Assembly: GCF_002269125.1 (NCBI RefSeq)
Contig: NZ_NQKI01000002.1
Span: forward strand, 186,001-250,000
Source: Pseudomonas lundensis
GTDB taxonomy: Bacteria; Pseudomonadota; Gammaproteobacteria; Pseudomonadales; Pseudomonadaceae
Reading direction: 5' to 3'
Length of the DNA: 64,000 nt
The notes under the pieces are model-generated. The model made no database searches, had not been told where the DNA came from, and was given only the letters and a program-made list of their open reading frames with translations. This document shows positions 29,904 to 40,694 of the stretch, in pieces (position 1 is the first letter of the stretch; every line of letters starts with the position of its first letter). Position numbers and translations under genes: made by a program.

Positions 29904-29933
29904 GCGGCCACCCGGATTAGACAGGCGTGCATT

Positions 29934-30812
29934 CTAGCGCCGACGACCACTGATGCGCACCCAGCCATCGCGATTGGCGATCGGGTCCAGATCAAAGTCT
30001 TGCGCGTAGGCTGCTGCCACTTCGTCGCCTTGCTCGGCAAGGATGCCGGATAGCGCCAGACGGCCACCTGGCTTGACCAGGCTCGACAGTTGCGGCGCCA
30101 GGGCGACCAGCGGACCGGCCAGAATGTTGGCCACCAGTACGTCTGCCTGAACGGGGGGCAGGTCTTCTGGCAAATACAGCGGGAACAACGCCTCAGCGAT
30201 GTTGTTACGGCCTGCGTTGTCGCGCGAGGCTTCGAGTGCTTGTACGTCGATGTCAGTGCCGACGGCCTGTTTGGCGCCCAGCAGCAACGCGGCGATGGCC
30301 AAAATGCCCGAGCCGCAGCCGAAGTCCAGCACGTTGCAGTCTTTGAGGTCCTGGCCGTCGAGCCACTCAAGGCACAGCGCCGTGGTCGGGTGGGTGCCGG
30401 TGCCGAACGCCAGGCCCGGGTCGAGCAGCAGGTTCACAGCCTCGGGTTCAGGTGCGGCGTGCCAGCTCGGCACAATCCACAGGCGCTGGCCAAAACGCAT
30501 GGGCTGGAAGTTGTCCATCCAGCTGCGTTCCCAGTCCTGATCTTCGATGACTTCAGCGTGATGTTCCGGCAATGGCGCACCGGTCAGCAGTGCCAGATGG
30601 GACAGGACGAGTTCGGCTTCAGTGCCGCCTTCGAACAGTGCCAGCAAGTGGGTGTGCGACCACAGCGGGGTGGTGTTGAGCTCGGGCTCGAAGATCGGCT
30701 GGTCTTCGGCATCCATAAATGTGACCGAAACAGCACCGACTTCGAGGAACGCGTCTTCGTAGGTTTCGGCTTGTTCCGGGCTGATGGCGAGGCGTACTTG
30801 CAGCCAAGGCAT
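29934..30812 (-). CDS. prmA: ribosomal protein L11 methyltransferase
   Basis: SAM-dependent trimethylation of ribosomal protein L11; 292 residues. The N-terminal L11-binding domain starts [16 protein letters not shown]. The SAM site is [21 protein letters not shown], and [23 protein letters not shown] and [18 protein letters not shown] are family blocks. ATG at 30812 has AGGTG upstream; the longer frame to 30908 is not used. It is 30 bases from the following DUF3426 gene. Confidence 0.96.
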   Translation of the reverse strand: MPWLQVRLAISPEQAETYEDAFLEVGAVSVTFMDAEDQPIFEPELNTTPLWSHTHLLALFEGGTEAELVLSHLALLTGAPLPEHHAEVIEDQDWERSWMDNFQPMRFGQRLWIVPSWHAAPEPEAVNLLLDPGLAFGTGTHPTTALCLEWLDGQDLKDCNVLDFGCGSGILAIAALLLGAKQAVGTDIDVQALEASRDNAGRNNIAEALFPLYLPEDLPPVQADVLVANILAGPLVALAPQLSSLVKPGGRLALSGILAEQGDEVAAAYAQDFDLDPIANRDGWVRISGRRR

Positions 30813-31284
30813 GGCGGGCACCTTTGAAAAATAGGAATGTGCAGCCAGCGGGCTGCGAGAAGCGCGCAAGTTTACGCCAACGCAGGCCACCCTGCTATGG
30901 CAGGCCATCTGTAGGGGTGTGCCAGGGCCATTCGAGCAGGAATTCGAATTGGGCGGATGGTGCTTATGGACACGTCCTACATACCGTGATCGCCAATCTG
31001 GGCACTCTCTTCCTGATTACTGTGTATGAGGTTCATTCATTCAATGACTGGGCTTCATGGTTCTCAGCCGTGCTCCCTTTAGGGGCTACGTAAAAGAAGA
31101 GGCTTATGGCTCGGGGCTATGTTGTGACCGGTTTGATCATCATCGCCTCCGATCTCCCCGATTGCACAGGCGATAACCCCGCGAATAAAAGTGCAAACAA
31201 TGAGCGCCATGCCTTCACCCATCGCTTCTACGCGGCCTGAATCAGTTCGGTAGTCGGGTACTCAAAAACCTGGAACCCCGGACA
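30813..31284. other. intergenic region prmA-accC without a supported gene
   Basis: Nearly 500 bases with no convincing gene on either strand. One 89-codon plus-strand frame starting at 30824 has an amino-acid make-up unlike protein and no ribosome site. The prmA promoter must lie in the left part. The right end carries the accC terminator listed separately. No tRNA-like fold was recognised. Confidence 0.5.
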
Positions 31285-31314
31285 CAACAAAGCCGCTCGA
31301 AAGCGGCTTTGTTG
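31285..31314 (-). terminator. intrinsic terminator after accC
   Basis: Perfect 13-base inverted repeat, CAACAAAGCCGCT at 31285-31297 and its complement at 31302-31314, with a four-base CGAA loop (TTCG on the minus strand), 14 bases after the accC stop. The T-rich right arm (TTTGTTG) completes a typical rho-independent terminator. Confidence 0.85.
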
Positions 31315-31328
31315 AGCAGAAAACAAAC

Positions 31329-32687
31329 TTACTGGTTAGCCAGTTTGTGTTCCAGGTAGTGAATGTTGACGCCGCCTTCGCAGAAGCCTTCGTCATTCAC
31401 CAGATCGCGGTGCAGCGGGATGTTGGTTTTGATCCCGTCTACCACGATTTCGTCCAGGGCATTGCGCATGCGCGCCATGGCTTCGTCACGGGTCGAGCCC
31501 CAGGTGATCAGCTTGCCGATCAGGGAGTCGTAGTTGGACGGAACCTTGTAGCCGCTGTACAGGTGCGAATCGACGCGAACGCCGTTGCCGCCCGGTGCGT
31601 GGAAGTGCTTGACCATGCCAGGGCTTGGCATGAACGTGGCCGGGTCTTCCGCGTTGATCCGGCACTCCAGGGAGTGACCGTGAATCTTCACGTCGTCCTG
31701 GGTGAAGGACAGCGTGTTGCCTGCCGCAATGCTCAACATCTCTTTCAGGATGTCGATGCCGGTGACCATTTCGGATACCGGGTGCTCTACCTGCACGCGC
31801 GTGTTCATCTCGATGAAGTAGAAACGACCGTTTTCGTACAGGAACTCGAAGGTGCCCGCGCCACGGTAGTTGATATCGATACAGGCCTGAACGCAGCGAG
31901 CCAACACTTCCTGGCGGGCTGTTTCGTCGATACCCGGCGCCGGCGCTTCTTCCAAGACTTTCTGGTGACGGCGCTGCAGCGAGCAGTCGCGGTCGCCCAA
32001 GTGGATCGCGTTACCCTGGCCATCGGAAAGCACCTGAACTTCCACGTGACGCGGATTGGTCAGGTATTTTTCGAGGTAGACCATCGGGTTGCTAAACCAG
32101 GCGCCCGCTTCTTCGCGGGTCTGCTTGGCGGCTTCGATCAGGTCTTCTTCGCGGTTCACCACGCGCATGCCGCGACCACCGCCGCCGCCAGCGGCTTTGA
32201 TGATCACCGGGTAGCCGACTTCGCGGCCAATGCGCAGGGCGGTTTCAGGGTCTTCGGGCAGTGGGCCGTCGGAACCTGGAACCGTTGGAACGCCCGCAGC
32301 GATCATGGCGTGCTTGGCCGATACCTTGTCGCCCATCAGGCGAATGGTGTCAGCTTTCGGGCCGATGAACGCAAAACCGGATTTCTCCACCTGCTCGGCA
32401 AAATCGGCGTTTTCCGCCAGGAAGCCGTAGCCCGGGTGGATCGCCGTGGCGCCGGTCACTTCGGCTGCCGCGATGATGGCCGGGATGTGCAGGTAAGACA
32501 GGTTGGCTGGTGCCGGACCGATGCAAACGGTTTCGTCTGCCAGGCCCAGGTGCATCAGTTCCTTGTCAGCAGTGGAGTACACCGCGACGGTCTTGATGCC
32601 CAGTTCCTTGCACGCCCGCAGGATGCGCAAGGCGATCTCGCCGCGGTTGGCGATGAGAACTTTTTCCAGCTTCTGAGGCTTCAACAT
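31329..32687 (-). CDS. accC: acetyl-CoA carboxylase, biotin carboxylase subunit
   Basis: ATP-dependent carboxylation of the biotin on AccB, first committed step of fatty-acid synthesis. The 452-residue protein has [36 protein letters not shown], the glycine-rich [19 protein letters not shown] loop, [18 protein letters not shown] with the catalytic Glu/Arg region, and [12 protein letters not shown] at 32687 has GGGGAG upstream. It starts 17 bases after accB ends and is in the same operon. Confidence 0.97.
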   Translation of the reverse strand: MLKPQKLEKVLIANRGEIALRILRACKELGIKTVAVYSTADKELMHLGLADETVCIGPAPANLSYLHIPAIIAAAEVTGATAIHPGYGFLAENADFAEQVEKSGFAFIGPKADTIRLMGDKVSAKHAMIAAGVPTVPGSDGPLPEDPETALRIGREVGYPVIIKAAGGGGGRGMRVVNREEDLIEAAKQTREEAGAWFSNPMVYLEKYLTNPRHVEVQVLSDGQGNAIHLGDRDCSLQRRHQKVLEEAPAPGIDETARQEVLARCVQACIDINYRGAGTFEFLYENGRFYFIEMNTRVQVEHPVSEMVTGIDILKEMLSIAAGNTLSFTQDDVKIHGHSLECRINAEDPATFMPSPGMVKHFHAPGGNGVRVDSHLYSGYKVPSNYDSLIGKLITWGSTRDEAMARMRNALDEIVVDGIKTNIPLHRDLVNDEGFCEGGVNIHYLEHKLANQ

Positions 32688-32704
32688 CGTTGGCTCCCCG
32701 TGGT

Positions 32705-33166
32705 TCAAACGATGGTGAACAGCGGTTGGTCGAACTCAACCGGCTGACCGTTCTCGACCAGGATGGATTCAATAACACCGGCTTTTTCAGCCTGGATGTG
32801 GTTCATCATTTTCATCGCTTCAACGATGCAGATGGTGTCGCCGACCTTAACGGTCTGGCCCACTTCCACGAACGCTGGCGAGGTTGGCGACGGCGTGCGG
32901 TAGAACGTACCCACCATTGGCGACTTGACTACAAAACCGTTCAGTTTTGGTGCAGCCGGTGCGTCAACTACGGTTGCTACCGGGGTCGCGGCAACAGGAG
33001 CAGCGGCCGCCGGAGCTTGCATTGGAGCCGGTGCGTAGAACTGCTGAGCAGGAGTCTTGCTGTGACGGCTGATGCGTACGGACTCTTCGCCTTCTTTAAT
33101 TTCCAGCTCGTCGATGCCGGACTCTTCCAGCAGTTCGATCAGTTTCTTAACTTTACGGATATCCAT
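32705..33166 (-). CDS. accB: biotin carboxyl carrier protein of acetyl-CoA carboxylase
   Basis: Carries the carboxyl group on biotin between the AccC and AccAD active sites. The 153-residue protein has an N-terminal helix ([23 protein letters not shown]), a flexible Ala/Pro-rich linker, and a C-terminal biotinyl domain with [11 protein letters not shown], whose Lys is the biotin site, after the thumb-like PSPTSPAF. It lies 25 bases after aroQ and 17 before accC. Confidence 0.97.
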   Translation of the reverse strand: MDIRKVKKLIELLEESGIDELEIKEGEESVRISRHSKTPAQQFYAPAPMQAPAAAAPVAATPVATVVDAPAAPKLNGFVVKSPMVGTFYRTPSPTSPAFVEVGQTVKVGDTICIVEAMKMMNHIQAEKAGVIESILVENGQPVEFDQPLFTIV

Positions 33167-33191
33167 GAATCGTCAACTCCCAATGGGTCGG

Positions 33192-33647
33192 TCAGGGGCG
33201 TTTAGCTTGTAGTTCAAGCTGTTCCAGGGCGGCCTCCAGGGCCAGTCGATAACCGCTGGCGCCAAGGCCGCAGATCACACCTACCGCAACGTCGGAGAAG
33301 TAGGAGTGATGGCGGAAAGGTTCGCGTTTGTGCACGTTGGACAAATGCACTTCGATGAATGGGATGCTCACCGCCAGCAGCGCGTCACGTAATGCCACGC
33401 TGGTGTGGGTAAAAGCAGCCGGGTTGATCAAAATAAAATCCACGCCTTCATCGCGTGCGGCATGGATGCGATCGATCAATTCATACTCGGCATTGCTTTG
33501 CAGGTAGAGCAAATGGTGGCCGGCCTCGCGGGCCCGTTGTTCGAGATCCTGATTGATCTGCGCCAGGGTAGTGGCGCCGTAGACGCCCGGCTCGCGGGTG
33601 CCCAGCAGGTTCAGGTTGGGGCCATGCAGCACCAGAAAGGTCGCCAT
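33192..33647 (-). CDS. aroQ: type II 3-dehydroquinate dehydratase
   Basis: Converts 3-dehydroquinate to 3-dehydroshikimate in the shikimate pathway. The 151-residue protein shows the type II signatures [18 protein letters not shown] (with catalytic Tyr), [37 protein letters not shown] and [20 protein letters not shown]. It precedes accB-accC by 25 bases, an arrangement shared by gammaproteobacteria. Confidence 0.97.
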   Translation of the reverse strand: MATFLVLHGPNLNLLGTREPGVYGATTLAQINQDLEQRAREAGHHLLYLQSNAEYELIDRIHAARDEGVDFILINPAAFTHTSVALRDALLAVSIPFIEVHLSNVHKREPFRHHSYFSDVAVGVICGLGASGYRLALEAALEQLELQAKRP

Positions 33648-33765
33648 CTGCTTTTCCTTGTTATGTCAGTGCGGGGCGACTATGCCCAAAAGCGTAAACG
33701 CTGTCCAGTTAACTGCAATAGCCAGCACGATGCCCGATGTTCACGCAAAGTTTGTGACTCAGGCT

Positions 33766-35538
33766 TTAAATCTGGTCATTTGCTTTCGCAACACGTTCGG
33801 CGAAGTCCGCGGCATTGATCTCACCGATGACCCGTTGGTCACTGATTTCGCTGCCGTTTTTGGCAAAGAACATCAGTGCCGGCGGGCCGAATAATTGGTA
33901 GCGGTCGAGCAGGGCGCGTTGCTCGGGATTACTGGCCGTGATGTCAAAACGCACCAGTCGATAACCCTTGAGCAAATCCAGCACGTGCGGGTTATTCAAC
34001 ACCTCGTGCTCGATGACTTTGCAGCTGATGCACCAGTCGGCGTACCAATCCAGCAACAAGGGCTGACCCGCGGCCTTTGCTTCGGCCAGTGCTGCATCCA
34101 GCTGTTGCGGGGTGCTGACGGTTTGCCATTGAGTTGTTACGGGTTCGGCACTGCTATCGACGGCCGTGGACGTCTGGACTGTCAAAGGCTTGAGTGGATC
34201 GTCTTGCCCGCTCAAGGCGCCGTACCAACAGAAGAGGGCATATACCAGCAAGAAAAGGCCCAGCAGTTGGGCCAGACGTTGGCGTGGTGATTTAAACGCA
34301 AACTCCAGCGTGCCCAGAAACAGGCTGACACCTGCCGCCAGAAAACCGATCAACAGCAGGGTAGCCGGGCCCGGCAGCACCCGGCTGAGCAACCCCACCG
34401 CCAGCCCCAGCAACAACACGCCGATGGTGTTTTTCACGATCACCAGCCACGGGCCGCTTTTGGGCAGCCAGGCCGCGCCGCCGGTCGCCACCAGCACCAA
34501 CGGGGTGCCCATGCCGAGCCCCAGCACCAGCAGCTTCAAGCCACCGCCCAGCGCATCGCCGCTGGCGCTGATATACAGCAACGCACCGGCCAGAGGCGCC
34601 GATACGCACGGCGAAACCAGCAAGCTGGAAACCACGCCCAGCACGGCGGCGCCCCACAGCGAGCCACCCTGAGTGTTATTGGCCACACGGTCCAGGCGAT
34701 TACTGATGGCACGTGGCAGTTTGAGTTCGAACACCCCAAACATCGCCAGCGCAAACACGGCAAAAAACAGCGCGAAGGGCACCAGTACCCACGCCGACTG
34801 CAGGCGCGCCTGCAGGTTGAGCTGCGCACCGAACATTCCCATCAGGGCGCCGAGCAGGGCAAAACAGGCCGCCATGGGCAGCACGTAGGCCAGCGACAGG
34901 CTGAAACCGCGCCACCCGCCCACTTGGCCCCGCAGCACCACGCCCGACAGAATCGGCAGCATCGGCAGAACGCATGGGGTAAAGGTCAGGCCCAGGCCCG
35001 CAAGGAAAAAGATCGCCAGTTCTCGCCAACTCCAGGAGGTGGCGGGCGCTTTTGAAGTGTCATCCAACGCGGCGGGCGTGCTTTCGATGTTCAAACGCAC
35101 GGTTTCGGGCGGGTAGCACAAGCCCTTGTCGGCGCAGCCCTGATAGGTCACGACAAGCGTGAAGGCGCCTTGAGCGTTCGCCGGGCGCGGCACGTCCACG
35201 TCGACAATGCCGTGATACACCTGCACATCGCCAAAATACTCATCATGCTTGGGTTCGCCTGGCGGCAGTTGGACCGGGCCGATGGCGATATCGGCGGGGG
35301 CGGTCTTGAACGCGAAACGGTGCTGGTAAAGGTAATAACCGTCGGTCGGCACAAAACGCAGCTTGATGTTATCGGGCGTGCTTTCGATCAGGTTGAGCTT
35401 GAACGCCTCGCTGACCGGCAGAAAATCGCGGCTGTTGTTGACCGCGCCCAATGTGGCGCTTGGACGATTATCGAGCAGCCCCGCGCCCATGGCGGGCACG
35501 GCGACGAGCAAACACAGAAGCAAAAACAGGCGGCGCAT
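33766..35538 (-). CDS. dsbD: thiol:disulfide interchange protein DsbD (DipZ)
   Basis: Inner-membrane carrier moving electrons from cytoplasmic thioredoxin to periplasmic thiol proteins; 590 residues. Order: signal peptide, periplasmic alpha domain with the redox pair YQGCADKGLCYPP, eight membrane segments with Cys in FTPCVLPMLPILSG and SPCVSAPLAG, and the C-terminal thioredoxin-like domain with DWYADWCISCKVIE. ATG at 35538 gives the signal peptide RRLFLLLCLLVAVPAMGAG; the longer frame to 35634 lacks support. 118 bases separate it from aroQ. Confidence 0.96.
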   Translation of the reverse strand: MRRLFLLLCLLVAVPAMGAGLLDNRPSATLGAVNNSRDFLPVSEAFKLNLIESTPDNIKLRFVPTDGYYLYQHRFAFKTAPADIAIGPVQLPPGEPKHDEYFGDVQVYHGIVDVDVPRPANAQGAFTLVVTYQGCADKGLCYPPETVRLNIESTPAALDDTSKAPATSWSWRELAIFFLAGLGLTFTPCVLPMLPILSGVVLRGQVGGWRGFSLSLAYVLPMAACFALLGALMGMFGAQLNLQARLQSAWVLVPFALFFAVFALAMFGVFELKLPRAISNRLDRVANNTQGGSLWGAAVLGVVSSLLVSPCVSAPLAGALLYISASGDALGGGLKLLVLGLGMGTPLVLVATGGAAWLPKSGPWLVIVKNTIGVLLLGLAVGLLSRVLPGPATLLLIGFLAAGVSLFLGTLEFAFKSPRQRLAQLLGLFLLVYALFCWYGALSGQDDPLKPLTVQTSTAVDSSAEPVTTQWQTVSTPQQLDAALAEAKAAGQPLLLDWYADWCISCKVIEHEVLNNPHVLDLLKGYRLVRFDITASNPEQRALLDRYQLFGPPALMFFAKNGSEISDQRVIGEINAADFAERVAKANDQI

Positions 35539-35652
35539 AGTGATCTCGCTTATCAAACGTGCGCGCATGATAGCGGAGTGAGAAACGCTGTGCCGAGCGA
35601 GGCCGGCCGCTGAGGGGAAGCGCCTGCATGGCAACCACCCGCTTGCCTGGCA

Positions 35653-37614
35653 TTACACCCGAAACGCCTGCACGGCAGCATTCAACTCGCTACCCAACAC
35701 CAATAATCGCTCACCTTGCTGGCGCCCCTGGCCTATACGTTGCAAGTTATCGTCACCCAACTGATGGATGCGCTCACTGTGGTCGCGGATTTCACTGACT
35801 GCGCCACTTTGCTGGGCGGTGACGTCTGCGATGCGAATGGCCGTATTGGAAATGGTGACGATCGCGTCGACGATTTCATCCAGCGCGCCATCGGCTGCCT
35901 GCGCCTGTCGGGCCGTGGCCTGAGCATGCACGACCTGAGCGCGCATGCCCTCCACTGACTGGCGGGCAGCTGTTTGCAACCCTCCGATCAGGGTCTGAAT
36001 TTCGCCAGTCGCGCCTGCTGTGCGTTGGGCCAGGGTGCGCACTTCTTCGGCGACCACCGCAAACCCGCGTCCCATTTCGCCGGCACGGGCAGCTTCAATG
36101 GCGGCGTTGAGCGCCAGCAAGTTGGTCTGTTCAGCGATGGAACGGATTACCGTCAGCACGCCGCCGATGGTGGCCGACTCTTCGGCCAGTTGCTCGATCA
36201 TTTGCGCGTTGCTTTGCACTTCGCCCACCAGCGCATGCAGCCCGGTCAAGCTTTGACCAATTACCCGCTGGCCCTGTGCAACCGCAGTCCCGGCGCTGCG
36301 GCTGGCATCGGCCGCCTGACTGGCGTCGCCCGCCACTTGTGAAATGGTCGCTTCCAGTTCACCCAAGGCGTCGCGGATTTGGGCCGTATCGCCTGCCTGA
36401 CGCTCGGCGCCACTGTGCAAGCCGTTACTCACCTCGGCCAGCGCCTGACTGCTGCCTGCCACTTGCTCGGCATTGACGCGCAAGGTGCCTACCAGATTGA
36501 CCAGATAGTTGCGCAGGTGATTGAGCGAGGCCTGGATATCGCGCAGTTCACGATTGGTCTTGCCCAGTTGAATGTCGTGGCTGAAATCCCCTTGCGCCCA
36601 GGTCGACAGCAGCGGCGCCAGTCGGGTCAGCACATTGGCCAGTCTGCGCTGCAACGTGTCGATCAGTAGGGCGATCAGCAAAATCAGGGCAATCATCGCC
36701 CCCTGAATCAGCCGCACTTCGTTTTGAATTTGCCCGTGTTCGGCGCGTACGGCTGGCTCCAGCCCGGCGATGGCCTGTTGCACTGCGCTCAACTTCTCAT
36801 GGGTGGCGTCAGCCAGTTGAGTGCGTTGTTCGATCTGGCTGCGGGTGCGCTGCAACTCGGCGGGATAGCGGCTCAGCAGGTTGTTGAGTTCGCGCTTGAG
36901 GCTGATGCCTGCGTCCTCCGTCGCGCCCGTTTGTTGCGACTCAAGGCCCATCAAGGCCGCAAAATCGTCACGGCCCGAGTCGCTTTTGGTGCTGACCCCC
37001 AGCAAGGGCAGCGCATCGATGGTGCGCGCTTGCGCACGCAGGGCGTCCAGTTCGCGGGCCACGTCCGCGGCCAGTTCACTGCGCCCGCTACTGACCAGTT
37101 TGTCGCGGCTTAAAGAGAGCTTTGCCAAGTGTTGGGAAGCATTGAGCAGCGGCATCAGGTAAGCGTGAGCATCGGCGCCGGTGGCTTGATTGGCGTACTG
37201 GCTGAGTTGCTCCAGATTGGCGCCCAGCTCCCGCTCGGCCTGCAGCAGTAACGCTTGCGGGTCACCGGCCAGTTTGCCCGCTGCCAACAGCTCGTTGGCG
37301 CTGTAGGTACTCAGGTTTTCGAGGCTGGGGCGCAGGGCGTTGGACAGCGCAGCAGGGAGCGGGGTCAGTTCGGTTTCCAGTGTCTTGAGCGCGCGCGTGG
37401 CACCGCTCAAGCGCAGGGCGTCGCCGCTGGTCAGGTAATCCTCAATATTGCGCGCTACCTGGTTCTGGAACTGTTGGGACAGGCTCAAGTAGCGTTCCAT
37501 CAGTTGAAACGGTCGTTCAAGCGCGTGTTGCGACCACCCGAGGGTGGCGCCGAGGGCAAGGCACACGGCGACCAGCAACAGGGTGTTGAGGTTGGTAAGC
37601 AGCTTCAGGCGCAT
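35653..37614 (-). CDS. ctpL: methyl-accepting chemotaxis protein (CtpL-like)
   Basis: Chemoreceptor of 653 residues. One N-terminal membrane segment ([17 protein letters not shown]) is followed by a long, mostly helical periplasmic sensor (about 30-300), a second membrane segment ([15 protein letters not shown]), HAMP, and the signalling region with the hairpin tip [19 protein letters not shown] and [18 protein letters not shown]. By position between dsbD and the gcbA-type gene it corresponds to PA4844/CtpL, which in P. aeruginosa responds to phosphate starvation and some aromatics. The ligand in this strain is inferred only from that correspondence. Confidence 0.85.
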   Translation of the reverse strand: MRLKLLTNLNTLLLVAVCLALGATLGWSQHALERPFQLMERYLSLSQQFQNQVARNIEDYLTSGDALRLSGATRALKTLETELTPLPAALSNALRPSLENLSTYSANELLAAGKLAGDPQALLLQAERELGANLEQLSQYANQATGADAHAYLMPLLNASQHLAKLSLSRDKLVSSGRSELAADVARELDALRAQARTIDALPLLGVSTKSDSGRDDFAALMGLESQQTGATEDAGISLKRELNNLLSRYPAELQRTRSQIEQRTQLADATHEKLSAVQQAIAGLEPAVRAEHGQIQNEVRLIQGAMIALILLIALLIDTLQRRLANVLTRLAPLLSTWAQGDFSHDIQLGKTNRELRDIQASLNHLRNYLVNLVGTLRVNAEQVAGSSQALAEVSNGLHSGAERQAGDTAQIRDALGELEATISQVAGDASQAADASRSAGTAVAQGQRVIGQSLTGLHALVGEVQSNAQMIEQLAEESATIGGVLTVIRSIAEQTNLLALNAAIEAARAGEMGRGFAVVAEEVRTLAQRTAGATGEIQTLIGGLQTAARQSVEGMRAQVVHAQATARQAQAADGALDEIVDAIVTISNTAIRIADVTAQQSGAVSEIRDHSERIHQLGDDNLQRIGQGRQQGERLLVLGSELNAAVQAFRV

Positions 37615-37667
37615 GTGGAATTTTGCCTACGACGCAATGAGAAGCGGCTGAAGTTATTGCACCTGCG

Positions 37668-39338
37668 TTACAGCGATGTGACGGCGTCCGGCAAGGTCGC
37701 AGAAATAGTGGCAATTGGCCTTTTTGCATGGAATCGCTCGATCCGGTTGCGCCCGTTGTGCTTGGCGCGGTACAGCGCTTCGTCAGCCTGGGAAGCCATG
37801 ACCAGGCCGTCTGTGTCGTCTTTAAGTTCCACCACGCCCGCGCTGAAGGTGCAGCATAAGTCCTTGGGTTGGGCCGGATAATGAATCTCCGAGAAGCGCT
37901 CGCGGATGGTGTTCAACACCGCATGGGCCGCTTCTTGATCGGTGTCTGGCATCACAATCGCAAACTCTTCGCCGCCATATCGCCCAATAAAATCGGTCTT
38001 GCGCAGACGCTGTTTAAGGAACAGCGCCAGGCTTTTAATCACCCTGTCGCCCATCGGATGGCCGTAGGAATCGTTGACGCGCTTGAAATGATCAATGTCG
38101 ATCATGGCAAAGCTCAGCGGCCGGTCTTCGCGGCGGGCGCGGAAGGTGCAATCTTCGAGCAGTTGCAGGATATGCGTGTGGTTGTACAGGCCGGTCAGGC
38201 TGTCGCGCACCATGCGCGCTTTTAAATGCCGCGCGCGGGCAGCGCGATTGCGCACGGTGGTGATCAAGTGTCGCGGCTTGATCGGTTTGGTCAGAAAGTC
38301 GTCGCCGCCCTCGCTCATGGCGTCCAGTTGTTTGTCCAGATCGTCTTCAGCCGACAGATAAATGATCGGTACGCTCACGTAGCGATCATTGTGGCGAATC
38401 ACCTTGGCCAGTTCGGTGCCGGTGCAGGCGGGCATGTACATGTCGAGGATGATGAGGTCGGGCTGGAAGTCGGCCAGTTCGGCCATGGCCTGAATCGGCT
38501 CAATCAGGGTGCGGGTCACGATCCCGGCACTGTTGAGCAGGCGTTCGGTGTGCAACGCCTGAGCCCGGGAATCATCGATGATCAGCACTTTGTACGGTTC
38601 GTACTGCGCGACGCAGGTCAGTACCTCGATTTTTTCCATCAGGCTCGAGGCTTCGAGGGTGCCGGTCAGAAACTCTTGCCCGCCAGCGCGCACGGCGGCC
38701 AGGCGGGTAGGGGTGTCGGTTTCGTGCAGGCTGAAAAACAGCAGCGGCAATTTTTGCTCAAGCCCTGACTGCGCTTCAGCCGCGAGCAGCAGCCCGTTGC
38801 CGGAACCGCTGAAATCCACGTCCATCACAATCGCGGAGGGCAGGCGCTCACCCATGGCGCTGCGAAAGGCATTCACGCTGGGCAGTGATTGCGCGCCCAA
38901 GCCGAAAAATTCCAGTTGTTTGGCCAGTCGTTCGGCCCGGTCATGGTCCTGAAGCAGGATGTACACGGGCTTGCGCAGCGGCGGCAGGAAGGTGTGGTCC
39001 AATTGATCGCCGTGGCGCAAACCGGTCCGCGACAAACGCTGCATCAAACGATTGAGTTCTGTGATCAGCGTGCTGCTCAGGCGCCCGCGGTTGGCCTCGA
39101 CCTGCTGCAATGCCTGGCTGATGGCGCGGGCCAGTTGCGAGTGCTCGGGTTGCTCAAAGCGTTCGGCAAATCGCAGCAAGCGCAGGTTTGCATCGCTGAG
39201 TTCAGCAAGGTCGCAAGGAGCCCACTCATTGCCCTGCAAGCGCTGCCAGATCTCAAGAATTTGACGTGCCTGATGGATGACCCGCTGGGCAAAGTGGTTC
39301 TTGAGGCGCTCGCGGCTCGGGTCTTCTTGCTCGGTCAT
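37668..39338 (-). CDS. gcbA: diguanylate cyclase with two receiver domains (GcbA)
   Basis: Makes cyclic di-GMP. The 556-residue protein has an N-terminal helical part (about 1-115) and a first receiver-like domain (VYILLQDHDRAERLA...AIVMDVDFSG). A second receiver (VLIIDDSRAQALHTE...LIILDMYMPACTG) and a GGDEF domain with GGEEF at 455-459 follow. An inhibitory I-site RKTD sits at 446-449. The active site and feedback site both look intact. In P. fluorescens and P. aeruginosa GcbA promotes attachment. ATG at 39338 gives the family N-terminus; its ribosome site (AGGA) is close. Divergent from the DUF2333 gene. Confidence 0.9.
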   Translation of the reverse strand: MTEQEDPSRERLKNHFAQRVIHQARQILEIWQRLQGNEWAPCDLAELSDANLRLLRFAERFEQPEHSQLARAISQALQQVEANRGRLSSTLITELNRLMQRLSRTGLRHGDQLDHTFLPPLRKPVYILLQDHDRAERLAKQLEFFGLGAQSLPSVNAFRSAMGERLPSAIVMDVDFSGSGNGLLLAAEAQSGLEQKLPLLFFSLHETDTPTRLAAVRAGGQEFLTGTLEASSLMEKIEVLTCVAQYEPYKVLIIDDSRAQALHTERLLNSAGIVTRTLIEPIQAMAELADFQPDLIILDMYMPACTGTELAKVIRHNDRYVSVPIIYLSAEDDLDKQLDAMSEGGDDFLTKPIKPRHLITTVRNRAARARHLKARMVRDSLTGLYNHTHILQLLEDCTFRARREDRPLSFAMIDIDHFKRVNDSYGHPMGDRVIKSLALFLKQRLRKTDFIGRYGGEEFAIVMPDTDQEAAHAVLNTIRERFSEIHYPAQPKDLCCTFSAGVVELKDDTDGLVMASQADEALYRAKHNGRNRIERFHAKRPIATISATLPDAVTSL

Positions 39339-39623
39339 ATCCTGGCTGCTTCGTGAGGGGGCATGCTGAGGTTCGACTAGTGGCTCTATGCTAGCAGCTC
39401 TTTGGAAATGCACGAGCCCTGACGCGAAATTTACGCAGGCCCGGTTACATTTATGCGTCGCGATGTGTGTGGCGGTGCTGTGAGCATCATTTATAGTGGC
39501 CCCCGCCTGTCGCAAGCGCCTTGTTGCAGATCAACCGGCCTTCGATTAAAAACAGGCAGATGAGGCACGATGGGTTAGGGTTGTGGTCGAACCGTTGAAT
39601 TCAGTAATCGAAAGGATATAGCC

Positions 39624-40691
39624 ATGCTGGACTGGAAAAAACGTGAGGGCAGTGCCCACGAGTCGGTCAAGGAGACCAGGACAGAGCCGCGTGGCTATTT
39701 CAAAAGCATCTTGCTGAGCCGCTCCATTGCAACCCTGTTGGTTGTCTATGTGCTGGTATGCCTGGGGCTCGGCTGGTATTGGAGCCAGGAGCCGGATCTG
39801 TTCCCGGTGCAGCAAAACGCCCAGCAGGCTGCCGAGCGTGAAGGCAAGCAAATGGTGCCGGGCTTCACCACCGTCGAAACCCTGAAAACCGTGGCCGGCA
39901 CGTTGCTCAACAAACCGGGCGGTTACCTGTCCAATGACCGTTTTCCACCAGGCCTTGTGCTCGACAATATTCCGAGCTGGGAATACGGCGTGCTGGTGCA
40001 AGTCCGCGACCTGACCCGTGCCCTGCGTAAAGACTTCGCCCGCTCCCAGTCGCAATCGGCTGAAGACGCGGATCTGGCCAAGGCCGAACCGCGTTTCAAC
40101 TTTGACAACAAGAGCTGGATGCTGCCGTCGAGCGAGTCCGAGTATCAGGAAGGCATCAATTCGCTGAGTCGCTATCAGGCCCGCTTGTCTGACCCGAACC
40201 AAAAAAACGCGCTGTTCTATGCCCGTGCCGACAATTTGAACAACTGGCTGGGTGACGTGGGCACGCGCCTGGGTTCGCTGTCGCAGCGTCTGTCTGCCAG
40301 TGTGGGCCGGGTCAAACTTAACAGCACGCTGAAGACCGAATCGTTGCAGCCGGGTCAAGTGCCGGTGGTTGACGAAGAAGTCGTCGAAACCCCCTGGATG
40401 CAAATTGATAACGTGTTCTATGAAGCGCGTGGTCAGGCCTGGGCCTTGTCGCACCTGTTGCGTGCCATCGAAGTCGACTTTGCCGACGTGCTGGCTAAAA
40501 AGAATGCAACCGTCAGTGTCCGTCAGATCATCCGTGAACTGGAGGCTGCTCAAGAGCCGGTCTGGAGCCCGATGATCCTCAATGGCAGCGGCTACGGCAT
40601 GCTCGCCAACCACTCACTGGTCATGGCCAACTACATTTCCCGCGCCAACGCGGCGGTCATGGACCTTCGTCAATTGCTTTCACAGGGTTAG
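39624..40691 (+). CDS. DUF2333 membrane protein
   Basis: 355-residue protein with a single N-terminal membrane segment (ATLLVVYVLVCLGLGWYWS) and a large mostly helical part predicted in the periplasm (KPGGYLSNDRFPPG, IPSWEYGVLVQVRDLTRALR, LLRAIEVDFADVL). DUF2333 has no known function. AAAGGA precedes the ATG. It is followed directly by the nudix gene (three bases), indicating co-transcription. Confidence 0.9.
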   Translation: MLDWKKREGSAHESVKETRTEPRGYFKSILLSRSIATLLVVYVLVCLGLGWYWSQEPDLFPVQQNAQQAAEREGKQMVPGFTTVETLKTVAGTLLNKPGGYLSNDRFPPGLVLDNIPSWEYGVLVQVRDLTRALRKDFARSQSQSAEDADLAKAEPRFNFDNKSWMLPSSESEYQEGINSLSRYQARLSDPNQKNALFYARADNLNNWLGDVGTRLGSLSQRLSASVGRVKLNSTLKTESLQPGQVPVVDEEVVETPWMQIDNVFYEARGQAWALSHLLRAIEVDFADVLAKKNATVSVRQIIRELEAAQEPVWSPMILNGSGYGMLANHSLVMANYISRANAAVMDLRQLLSQG

Positions 40692-40694
40692 GTG

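Noticed and set aside
30824..31093. 89-codon open frame between prmA and accC
   Set aside because: No ribosome site, composition unlike protein, and no recognisable motif.
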